Assembly: GCA_036874045.1 (NCBI GenBank)
Contig: CM072342.1
Coordinates: 2,316,501 to 2,380,500 of the forward strand
Direction: 5' to 3'
DNA length: 64,000 nt
Source of the DNA: Cymodocea nodosa
Lineage: Eukaryota > Streptophyta > Magnoliopsida > Alismatales > Cymodoceaceae
Shown here: positions 24,791 through 35,135 of the stretch, one piece after another
How positions within the stretch are numbered: the stretch's first letter is position 1
How the letters are laid out: every line of letters begins with the position of its first letter
Notes under the pieces: model-generated
Told to the model about the DNA's origin: nothing
What the model saw: the letters and a program-made list of their open reading frames with translations, nothing else
Database searches by the model: none
Translations under genes and position numbers: made by a program

Positions 24791-25955
24791 TCAACCATAC
24801 CCAAAAAGCTTAGGCGCCAACTCCAAGAGGCGCTGCAAGGTGTTCGGAGTAAACTTCCTTGCAAACAGGAAACAGATGGAAGTCTGCTGGCCATTGTAGT
24901 CACACTTGTTGTCGTACCCTATAATCTTCTCTAAGAACGACCGGTTTACGTTCTTCCCATCAAAAGTAGCAGGGTGAGGGCCGGGCCTCGACCAGTCCAC
25001 ATAGGTGACGCTTCTATTTGCCAGGAGATGGGGTGCCTCCATGGAGAGCATGGTGGGGAAGTAATGCTCGTCCGCATAACATTTACGGCTACAGAATTCT
25101 TCAAATATACGATGGTACTTGATGTCCCGAACAATGAAGACTGCTAGCTTCCTGTTCACTTGGAACCATTGGGAACCTTTTCGCCAGTTGGTGATGTTGA
25201 TATTTGGGTACATGCGTCGAACATATCGGCCTCTTTCAGAACGGGCTGAGCCATCAAATGCTTGGACGAAGCTGTATCGAGATCTCAAGAAGTAGTCGTA
25301 GACTGTGCCGAAATTGTGCACTGGAATGCATGACTCCGAAAGCAGCACAAACCATTCGTTGGAGATATCAAGCAATGCATTTGCAAGAAGCAGTCGCTCG
25401 GCATCACACAAGCTCATCCGTCCCCACTCCGTCACCTGAAGATCAATTCGAAGATGATGATATACAGAACGAACAACCAGCCTGGAAATTAATTAACTCA
25501 AGGCCATCACAAAATGACGGTATAGTTTGATGTACTCGTGAGAGAATTTTTAAACAAACGGACGTCCGTACCAAGCTAGGAATCTGCCTCCGGTAGAAGG
25601 GAGACGCCGGCGGGTAGTCTGCGTCGAAGGACGGCCAGGAATGGATGTATACGGTGTGCAGCCCATCGTGCCCGTCCAGGAACTTCTCCCACAGCCGGAA
25701 GAGAGGCAGAGGTCCCTTTGCCAGGAACATGAATGCGATCTTCTTGGGTGTCGTCCTCGTCCACACCCTCGTCCATGGGCGGCTCGGTCGCCAATCGCTG
25801 GAAAATGTGATCCCCACCCCCAAAACCAGGCACAGCAGCAGGAAAACCGGGAACAGGCACCAACGAATCCTCCATCGTCCCGGTGGCACGTCCTTCCCGT
25901 CGTCCAGCGTCCGGCTCCCGTGCGGTCCTCGCCGCTGCCGTTTCTTCTCCCGCAT
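24791..25955 (-). CDS. Core-2/I-branching (DUF266) glycosyltransferase, short-stem paralogue A
   Basis: Two exons on the minus strand, 25955–25572 and 25435–24791, join in phase 0 (GT–AG intron of only 136 bp) into 342 aa. Type II Golgi membrane layout: basic N-terminus, single hydrophobic segment at about 32–51, then the catalytic part starting KIAFMFLAKGPLPL (about 72). Family hallmarks are FYRRQIPS at the exon joint, then TEWGRMSLCDAERLLLANAL, NEWFVLLSESCIP, NWRKGSQWFQ, ADEHYFPTML, YVDWSR. The Pfam core-2/I-branching domain is complete; plant members are thought to act in wall-polysaccharide or glycoprotein glycosylation, but donor and acceptor are not known. It differs from its neighbour at 27635–33340 by a stem about 45 residues shorter, lacking the conserved acidic motif M-S-D-E-E-L-F-W-R-A-S. 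Exon 1 is GC-rich and exon 2 is highly similar to that of the neighbour, indicating tandem duplication. Confidence 0.9.
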
Positions 25956-26113
25956 AGTTACGCATATACCTACTTCCAGTTGGGTTGCGGTTGCAGCCGG
26001 AAACGCAAACGAATCCGGCGTCAGAGTTCTGCTCGGCTCGTCTTCCTCGTGGCTCCCCCACCCAAAGCCCTGGAGTTGCTAGGTACGTGCGTACTTACCT
26101 CTGCAAGAGCAAG

Positions 26114-26165
<52 letters not shown>

Positions 26166-27634
26166 GTTGAAGGAATTAAGCTAGAAGCTGTATTGGTCCA
26201 GAAGCAATATATGGAAGCTCGAAGTTGGGCAAAGATGTGATCGGAGAAGAGGATTGTGGATTTCATCATGCATGCCTGCAGATAAACCACACTTGATCTC
26301 AGCCAAACCGGCCGAGAAAGGTATGCCTGCAGATAAACCAGGCTAAAGGAGGCAAGAGACGAGAACAACGCAAGGAGCAGTGGGCCCATCACTTGCAATC
26401 GCAACCCTATCAACTATCTTTTCGGTCCACAGCGTTCCATTTATTTTTGTTTGACCTGCTCATTGCATTTAACTTAATCATCGCTGTGTTAATAACCAAT
26501 TAATACATCCCATATACACCCCTAACCAATTAAATACACCTACAAATTTTGCTTTGGTTTGTTTTTTCCCTTTCGAAACTGCATGATTTAAATCTCAAAA
26601 CATCACCTGGCAGGTTCAAAGATTTCACACGATGTACATAGAGGCCATTTTCATCTAATAAGATAAATGTTTACAAAATACATATATCTATTTTTTTATA
26701 TACAATTTTCATCATTTATAAATTTTAAATTAATATATTTAAACCATAAAATGAACATTTACCCCTTTTTTTGCTGCAAGTGCTTATAATCTCACTTTAG
26801 TATTTTTTTAAAAAAGCATGGAAGACTTAAAGGGAAATATAATATAATCTCTCTCTTGTTGAGTCATAACAGAGACTCTCTGAAAACTTGATACGATCCA
26901 TAAATTTAATTAATTTCTCGCCATTGACTTGATAGTTTCGTCTACCGATCCACGTCAAGAATAATCGATCGTTTCCATAAAAAATCCAAAGTGGAATATA
27001 TGATACGCAAGAAATAAATAACAGAGTTAAAATCTATGAAGTTTTGTGATTTATAAATAATACATATGCAATGTAAGGATTTCTATCGATTTTATGGGAA
27101 GTAAATTCTCGTTGGTGAACTTCTAATTGTCTCTGATTTGTGCGTTGACAAAATAAAGCTGTTTATCCATAAACAGACGAACGGGATTAGCTCTCTGAAA
27201 AAGCAACAAAATGAATTGAAAATTTCTCAATGGTTACTTTTGCATTAAGGTCATACTTGAAACTGTTTCTACAGACCATAATAAGAATAACCAGTCGATT
27301 TGTGAAAAGCTTCTCGATTTCCCGGTTTGTTATCTGCATCATAACAAGAGTAAACTGTGAGTGAAGCAGTGGAGAAACCCTGTCACTAAAACCACAAAAA
27401 ATTCCTACGAGTATAAACTTCCCAAGATAAAAAGAAACACCATATTAAATCATCACGCGAAAACTAAGCATAGATTTTAATATTTGCTTCCTGTACAGAA
27501 CAAATACATAGCTGCTCTGCTCTGCTCTGTCTGGCATATTCAATGCAATTACATGGTAAAAAGCAAGCATTCCACCTGACACCAAGTACACTAACAACAA
27601 TTTGTAACACTACAATATCCTGCAGGATCCATCA
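25956..27634. other. Spacer between the tandem glycosyltransferase genes
   Basis: Holds the 5' region of paralogue A (25956–26400) and the 3' flank of paralogue B. Features seen: a compound CT/CA microsatellite at 26116–26165 and an 18-base direct repeat (26273–26290 and 26324–26341, separated by 33 bases). From 26.4 kb on it is AT-rich with no open frame of interest. Confidence 0.5.
26116..26165. repeat. Compound (CT)n(CA)n microsatellite in paralogue A upstream region
   Basis: About 18 CT units followed by six CA units, 160 bases upstream of the paralogue A start codon. On the transcribed strand it reads (TG)n(AG)n and probably lies in the promoter or 5' UTR. Confidence 0.95.
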
Positions 27635-30600
27635 TTAGCCAAACCCAAGAAGCATGGGTGCCAACTCCAAGAAGGGCTGCAAGGCGCTCGGAGAAAACTT
27701 CCTTGCAAATAGGAAACAGATAGAAGTCTGCTGGCCATTGTAGTCACACTTCTTCTCAGCCTCTCTAATCTTCTTTAAGAATGATTCGTTTATGTCCGCC
27801 ACACCAAAAGTAGCTGGATGAGCACCGCCCCTCGACCAGTCCACATAGGTGATGCTTCTATTTGCCAGGAGATGAGATGCCTCCATCGAGAGCATAGTGG
27901 GAAAGTAATGCTCATCCACATAACACGCAGGCCTACAGAACTCTTCAAATATTGGACGGTATTTGATGTCCCGAACAATAGAGACTGCTAGTTTCCTGTT
28001 CACTTGGAACCATTGGGAACCTTTTCGCCAGTTGGTGATGTTGATATTTGGATGCATGTTTGGATTATATCGGCCCCTTCCATAAGGGCCTGGGTCATCA
28101 AAAACTTGCACGAAACTGTATTTAGATCTCATAAAGTAGTTGTACACTATGCTGAAATTGTATAGTGGAACACAAGACTCTGAAAGCAGAACAAACCATT
28201 CGTTTGAGATATCAAGCAATGCATTAGCAAGAAGTCGTCGCTCGGCATCACACATGCTCATTCGTCCCCACTCAGACACCTGAAGAAGTCAAAGATGATA
28301 AAAAAACCAGCTTAAAATTAAGTCAAGATTATCAGAAATTAAGTTATAATGTTACGCATTCTGTAGTAACATGAAAAATGTCATTATATCATGGTATGTA
28401 GATATAACTACTCACCTTGTTCTGTGTACAAGCGAGCAGGCCAGTTTCTATAGAGGTGTTCTTGTGTTTTCTTATAAATATGCATAGAAAGGTAGAAATT
28501 ACCATACAGATTAAGTTGTTAGATGATTATAAATACATGGTAAAAATTAAATTTCAATCATATAAGTAACGATCCTTGATCTAAAGGTTTGAAAATTCAT
28601 CAATTTTTTGTTAACTTTCAGACATTGGTCTAAAATATCATGGCAAATGTAACTTATAATAAGCATAAATTTTGACATGTAATAAAATATACTAAATGAC
28701 TTAATTATATGATTAAATTTAAATTTTAACAAATTAATTAAAAAAAGAAGTATCTCTATAGGTTAGATACCTTTTTGATGAAAGAATCCCGATGCTGTGC
28801 AAATTGTCTCCTGTGTCTAGAAATATGTAATATCTTTATAACTCTTTTCTTTAAAAATAACTTGTTAAATTATTATATTCATAGGTTTTAAGCTAAAACT
28901 GAGGTTCAAGAGTGCTTGACAAAAAGCATGTACGATACCGTGAGTTGCAGTTGTATTTATTGAAAGTATCTTTTCTTTGAAATATTTGAATTTTAACATG
29001 GTACAATATGAACGTGAATATGTTTTTGTTTGATACTTAATTTCATTTCAACCACAAAAATCTCAACTTTGATGGAATTTAAATATATAAGGAATTAAAG
29101 AAACAATTTCGAAAGAGTGAAAAGAGGGTGGTGAACAGGAGCTTTTATAAAAAAAAGCATATGAGAAGAGAATATGCATTCATTGGGAAAATAGAAAAAG
29201 GCAAAATGTAAAGTTTGTAGAGGACGTTGTCTGTGGTTGAGAGGATCGAGGAGGGTGTGAGGGGGCTTGCAATATTTTTGCAATAAAGGGACCACAATAA
29301 AGCTCTTAACTCTTCCAATTTTAAGTATCTAACAATCGGATGAGAAGTCTCAACTACCAAATTATTTTATAAAAATGACTATCATTTCTTTGATTTTCTA
29401 CCTGCATGTCTTCCAAATAGATAAAGTAAAAAATATGAACAGAATTATGAATGCTTTGCAAAAAAAAAAGATTATTTCCAAAGAGCTTTATGGCATATAC
29501 TGTTTGGTGTCATAGTGTGCAAAGGCACCATTTGAGATTTCGAGGCCATGTTGCCCAGATGCCATCGTGCGTACAATTTACCTAAGGTTTTTTTAAAAAG
29601 TTTTGGTCATCAAACAGTGACCATTGGGATAACTATTTACTTTTCTTGGTTATTTCTATCTTTTATTGCATTTTTACATTATAAAAGGATTGTTGTTATT
29701 TATCATTTACTTATTATTATTGAAATTGTTATTGATTTGAGGGCAATCAACAGTTTGTTTATAGTTACATTGTTATTGCAGTAGGTTCCAATAAATGGAG
29801 GTCTGATAACCGTGCAGATAACACTTCATTCTTTCAAAAGCTTGATTATTTAGATTGTGTTATTTGTTCATTTTAAACGTTATCATCATTAGCAGAAAAT
29901 AACCAACCTCGTAAAATATCTGACACTGGACTAAGGTATCTAGATTCTAAAATTGACCACAAAATCATTGCAACATAGATGAGACCAGAATGGTGTCCTT
30001 GTTATCACAAACTACATTCAACATAGATGAGACTCAAGCTTTTTTGTGTTATGGTCGAACATATTAAAGAGATATCTTAAACAAATGTAACAACTGAATT
30101 TTTAGTACTTGCTAAGTCTTCAGACACCCAAGGCACCTCTTCTCACTGCCATGGACCACTGGACCATGATAATTATGACACAGCACTAGACAAAGAATCC
30201 ATATGTTGTATACACATCCTAATGAGTTATAAGTCAATTGTTTTTGTATATGAATTTAACCGTTTCACCGAACCATAACCTTGAGATGAAGATATTAAAT
30301 CTATTGTCAAAAGTTCCTGAATACGCCATTGAATATATGTTGCAAAAAAAATCAACAATCTGAAGCAATTATACAGGAGCAGCTTGCGGATGATAAACCA
30401 ACTGCAGAATAATGTTGTGGGCATTATGAACTAGGTTACTTTTGCAAAGCAGATAAATGTTCTAAGAATTAGGCTTTCTTCATGCTGGACTCACAATTGC
30501 ATATGAAATTCCTCGATAATGATGCAAAGCAATTATATAAAAATCAATCTCAATCAATGCATGACAATAACTAACAAACTCAATCTCTAGACTCTCTAGA

Positions 30601-33340
30601 TTGCCAATCTAGCTTGTGGGCTATTACGATCTCACTTGAATTGACCCTTAAATCTAATTAGCTAGTGTACAATGAGATATGAAAAGTCACTTCATAATTT
30701 AATAAGTATGCTATTTGAAATACCCATCAGTTGTATTTTTGACTGACGTTTATATTAATAGGCGAGTGAGCAGAGGTTCAGACAGTTTCTGTAATTTTTT
30801 CCCACATAACTCAGTTTGTGAATAAAACAAAAAAGGGCATATCTAAATATCAAAAGAAGCAATACTTCAGTCAAAATGATTAGATTACACCACAACAGGC
30901 TATCATTAGCAGAATGACCTAGAAAACTTGGAAAAGCATGAGACTGATAAAAAAATGCTGCTTAAGGTGCTAATACATAGTCCTAAAACCAGCACACCCT
31001 ATGAGATATCATCATTCCTCTTCAAATGAGACTACTAAAAAAGTCATTAACAGTTGCTCATTGATTAGGGTTAGCTTAAGAGGGATTTATACACTTAGAA
31101 TTTGAATTCTAACAAAATTTAAATTTTACAAAATTTGACAGAAAGAATCTAAAATTCAGTTATTTGTGCACATTCAGGAATTTGATAGAAATTAAAATTC
31201 AGATATTTGTGTATATGACAAAATTAAATAGAATTGATTTTTAATGAAATTTTTAAATAATAAATTGAAGTAATTAGAGAGAGCTCTCTCTCTCTTCCTC
31301 TCTCTTTCTCCCTCTCCCTCTCTCCATCTCTCTCTCTCTCTCTCTCTCCAACAATTTCACCATAGCCTCTTACAAAAGTCAAGCACACTAATGGAAGACA
31401 TAGAAGAGGGGATGACAAGTGGAACGAAATTTAATTTCTAACCCTTTGGACTTGAAAAATAAATTTCAAGATTTACTAAAGAGAAGAAATTCACTTTCCA
31501 TCAGAAAGTGAATTATATAGATGCACAAACAACCTCCTTGAGGAATTGGACGGAAAAGTTTTTACTTTTGTGTCCACTTCTGCGTGCACAAAGCTCCCTT
31601 TAAGGATCACATTTCCAACCATAAACCTTTCAAAGATATCCAATTCATATACTTTATAAATAAAATTCAGAAGTGTGCCCTGAAACAGATTCTTATTTGT
31701 CATTATATAATATGCATGATGATGTGAGAATCGACAATATTTTTTAAAAAATGATTACATGATGATATATTGAACTTTGCTCAATTATCACTTTAGTACT
31801 CTGAAATTCAAAGTGTACCACTTTGATACTTTGAAATTTGCTTAATTAATGCTTTGGTACCTTATACTTTTATCTTGGATTACATACGATCACTTGTGAC
31901 TTCCATGTAGTCACTTGTAACCTTGATGGAGTCACAAGTGTCCACATTAAGGTCACAGGTGACTACGATCGATACAAAATGAAAATATAAAGTACTACAT
32001 TGATGCATTTGAAGCTCAAGATATCAAAATGATAATTAAGTAATGTTCAGGATGCCAGCATGTAACTCCCTTTGAAGATAAGAGAATGGCTTTTAGACGT
32101 ATCAAACAATAGAATGGATAGAAAAATGTTTTTTGTTGTATTGGTAGTGTTCTTGCTTGATTTGAAACTAGGACTTTCTTCCCTCGAGGTCTTATAAAAT
32201 GAGTGAAGACCAATTATAATATCTGCTATTATTGGCAGAAAAATGTTCCCTTTCTAACATCATGGATTTACATAAAAAAGCATCAACAGAAAAAGCAACA
32301 ATTAAATGTCTTGGTCCCGTTATGTAGGCCAGCAATAACATTCAAGACAGGCTTCATAATTTTATGCTAAATATCTAATTCCAAAATCAGCAAATTAAAC
32401 TATTCTCTGCAGACCTTTTTAAACAATTCTGTCAAATTAAATACAAATATTCTGATAAACCACATGGACATATGCTAATCCATGACATTGTTTTAAAAAC
32501 ATTGTCACAAAAACAAAAATTTCGATCATTGTCAACTTAAAGGAAAAGGATCGTTTATTCCCCTAGAATGATGTGTATATAAATTGCACAAATAAAAGAC
32601 AACTGCCCTCCAACTCATATGTTCATGTAAGTTAAATACGAATAGACAAATAAAATCTCCTTGCATAATTAAGAGATCATGATGCAAATCCTGGTAGCTA
32701 ACATAAAAAACTTTAGAGCAACAAGACAAGCATCAACTGCAGAAATATGGTTACTTTGTGAATGCCATGACATGAAGGATTGAGCAGAATGAAATATCAA
32801 AACAAAAAAGTAACTTAAGAGTACCTGACTAGGGACCTGTCTACGGTAGAAGGGGGAGCCAGGTGGGTACTTCGCCTCATAAGACGGCAAGGAATGGATA
32901 TATATGCTATATAGCCCCTCATGTCCGCTTAGGAATTTCTCCCAGAGTGGGAAAAGAGGCAGAGGTCCCTTTGCGAGGAACATGAATGCAATCTTAGGGG
33001 TCCTTTTGAAGGGATACCTAGTGATCTGAGGAACAAGAGAAGCTCTCCAGAACAGCTCCTCATCACTCATGGAATGAATCGAAGTGGACAACGGCCTGAT
33101 CCAGCTACTGAGGTTAGTGGGCTCCTCAAAGCAAGGGTTGAGAGTTCTAGCTGTCATGGTGACGAAGTTCTGGACTCCAAAAGGGCGGGTCATGTACACG
33201 CTGAACAGGGTGAACCCACAACCGAGAACCAGGAACAGCAGGAGGAACGAGTAGATCTTAGAGTAAAAAACTCTGGGCGGTTTCGTATGGGCATCGTTCC
33301 CATTCTCCGAGGCCAGAACTCTGTGCACTTGCTGCTGCAT
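27635..33340 (-). CDS. Core-2/I-branching (DUF266) glycosyltransferase, paralogue B
   Basis: Two coding exons on the minus strand, 33340–32825 and 28279–27635, join in phase 0 into 386 aa across a 4545-bp GT–AG intron. Type II topology: short cytoplasmic tail, hydrophobic anchor at about 30–49, stem of about 65 residues containing SMSDEELFWRASLVPQITRY, then catalytic domain from KIAFMFLAKGPLPLFPLWEK (about 116). Exon 2 carries SEWGRMSMCDAERRLLANAL, NEWFVLLSESCVP, NWRKGSQWFQVNRKLA, CYVDEHYFPTMLSMEA and YVDWSRGGAHPATF. Length and motifs fit the usual plant family (about 380–390 aa). ATG 33340 is chosen because the frame further upstream contains no ATG before the TTG at 33409. The intron hosts a microsatellite and a foldback element. 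Shares the exon junction position with paralogue A; substrate unknown. Confidence 0.92.
31284..31349. repeat. CT-rich imperfect microsatellite
   Basis: Polypyrimidine tract of CT units interrupted by TTCC, TTTC and CCAT. Confidence 0.9.
31779..32041. mobile_element. Foldback / MITE-like element
   Basis: The left end (from 31779, ctcaattatcactttagtac) is the imperfect inverted repeat of the right end (to 32041). A third related segment sits inside at 31840–31865. Further inward, 'gatcacttgtgac' (31889–31901) is opposed by 'gtcacaggtgac' (31952–31963). The whole ~263 bases can fold back on itself and has no coding capacity, as expected of a non-autonomous DNA element. Superfamily and target duplication were not determined. 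Confidence 0.55.
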
Positions 33341-35135
33341 CTTAGCGGGGACAAAAGCTCGTGTACTAGCAGCGGAGTGGCAAAACCGCAGGAATCCAGT
33401 AGAATCCAATTTGGGTCGTCTTCCTTCTCCCTAGTGTAGAAAACCCAGATGGCATCTTACAGAATCAACAATAGAAAGGAGACACAAACAAAGATCCTAC
33501 TGTTTTTGTTCTTCACCCCAGAGGAACTTCCAAAAATGAATCCCGCAACCTAAATAAGCCACCAACCCGCCCCACCTTTCACCGCTTCCAGAATCCTTCT
33601 CCATAGGAAGGACCTACCCAGAAGGAGAAAAAGTCGGAAACATACCGAGTCCGCACAAAGATTGCAAAGATCCAGCGAGGTGGGCGTCAATAGCAGTGGA
33701 AACGAGGGAGGAATTGACGGAAGGATTGGATGTTCGTCAGCGAAAACTTCGATAGGGGAGATAGGAAGAGAGCGAGATCTGCGGGTGGTAACTGAAAGAC
33801 AACGGTTTTTACTAGGGTTTGGTGCTGGTCTGCTACGGCGGCAGCAGCGAAAGACGTGGAACGAAGAACGGGCGGTGAAATTTTCAAAAATGATTTATAT
33901 AGATTTTTTGGTCAAGTAAATCCAGTCCAGTCGGAGGACGGACGATTACTACTACTTACTACGTTATTTGATAAATTCTAGTAAATAATTACTTTGCAGT
34001 TATATTTTGATTAAGATTTAAATTCTTGTCTATTGTAAACAACCCGTGATTTACGTAAGATTAATAGAAAAAATGAATACCTCGAGAAGTAAAAAGTATG
34101 TCTTTTAAATTCTCGTCAATCGCAAGCAACACGCGATTTACGTAAGATTAATAAAAAAATGAATACGACAAGTATTAAAAAATTATATGAAATGACGACT
34201 ATTAATTTTTACGTTCTGGAAATGGAAAACCATCGATATACAATTTTTTTTTTTTAAAAAAAAAAAAACCATCCGTTATGTGACAAAGTGGCACGTCCAC
34301 CAATGCATTTTTTATTAAAATAGATTGAAATCACATTTTTCTGAATTTACGATTTCCAAAAATAAATTACGGAATGCCATTCGTAATTTAACACTATGAT
34401 TTTTTTAAAATTTAAAATATTACCGTATGTTGTAAATCTAACCACTCGAACTTGCTACAAAAAAAGGGTAAACAATCTTCGCCATCAACGCACACATTCT
34501 CATTTGCATTTCACGATATAATGTAATTGGATTAAGTCAAAGCATTTATCATCGGTAGCTGATTTTTATTCTCTAAAAAATAAAATCAAGTCAACAAATG
34601 TTACGCGTTCTGCAGAGACGCCGATGGAATACTCTTTTGTGAAGCACATATTACACCTTCCCGGACGTCCACATCGTTGTCACGTGTCTAGCACGCGACA
34701 TATTTTTCGAATGAGATTTATCTTTGCTTTGGTTAGATGGGAAGGTATGGTTTTATGATTCCAAAGTATTGAAACGTGTATTTTTTGAACGACAACATAA
34801 TTTCTTATTACCCCTACATGTTAATTGCATTTGAATTATATCTTAATAATTTATGCATCATCTACTGTAATGAAATTAATTGCAAGTGATTATATTTGCA
34901 GGTAAATTTTATTCTCTGGTTGCAATAGTATATTACTTAAAAAGTTCATCTACTTGACTTGCACATGCATCCAACTTCTAGCCTATTGTTTTAAAGGATA
35001 TCCGATTAAGATAAGTGATCTATTATTTTTATAATGATTATATTTTTACTTACATTTAAATTTAATATTTCATCCTTCGTAATTAAAATAACCACACCTT
35101 TAGCTCACCTCAAGACAAAGATCGTCGTCCTCGCA
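33341..35135. promoter_or_regulatory. Bidirectional upstream region between paralogue B and the RanBP2-finger gene
   Basis: The two flanking genes are divergent, so this 1.8 kb holds both promoters. 33410–33890 is GC-balanced and probably 5' UTR/promoter of the minus-strand gene, with open frames of no known family. 33.9–35.1 kb is AT-rich and includes an imperfect direct repeat (34018–34166) and a T12/A13 palindromic tract at about 34243–34268. Confidence 0.45.
34018..34166. repeat. Direct repeat, two ~62-base copies
   Basis: Copy 1 (about 34019–34080) and copy 2 (about 34108–34166) share 'gatttacgtaagattaata' and end 'aaaaatgaatac'. The first halves match at most positions. Copies are separated by 27 bases. 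Confidence 0.8.

Larger units (their letters stand above)
28280..32824 (-). other. Long intron of paralogue B
   Basis: AT-rich; no nested gene is supported. Open frames such as 29360–29145 minus (with HPIVRYLKLEELRALLWSLY) are short and unrecognised and could be transposon debris. It contains the CT-rich tract at 31284–31349 and the foldback element at 31779–32041. Confidence 0.6.

Noticed and set aside
25641-26240. 199-aa plus-strand frame across glycosyltransferase A exon 1
   Set aside because: Antisense to a well supported exon and extended by the CT microsatellite (SLSLSL run).
29145-29360. Minus-strand frame HPIVRYLKLEELRALLWSLY in the paralogue B intron
   Set aside because: Looks repeat-like but matches no transposon protein I can name; too short to call.
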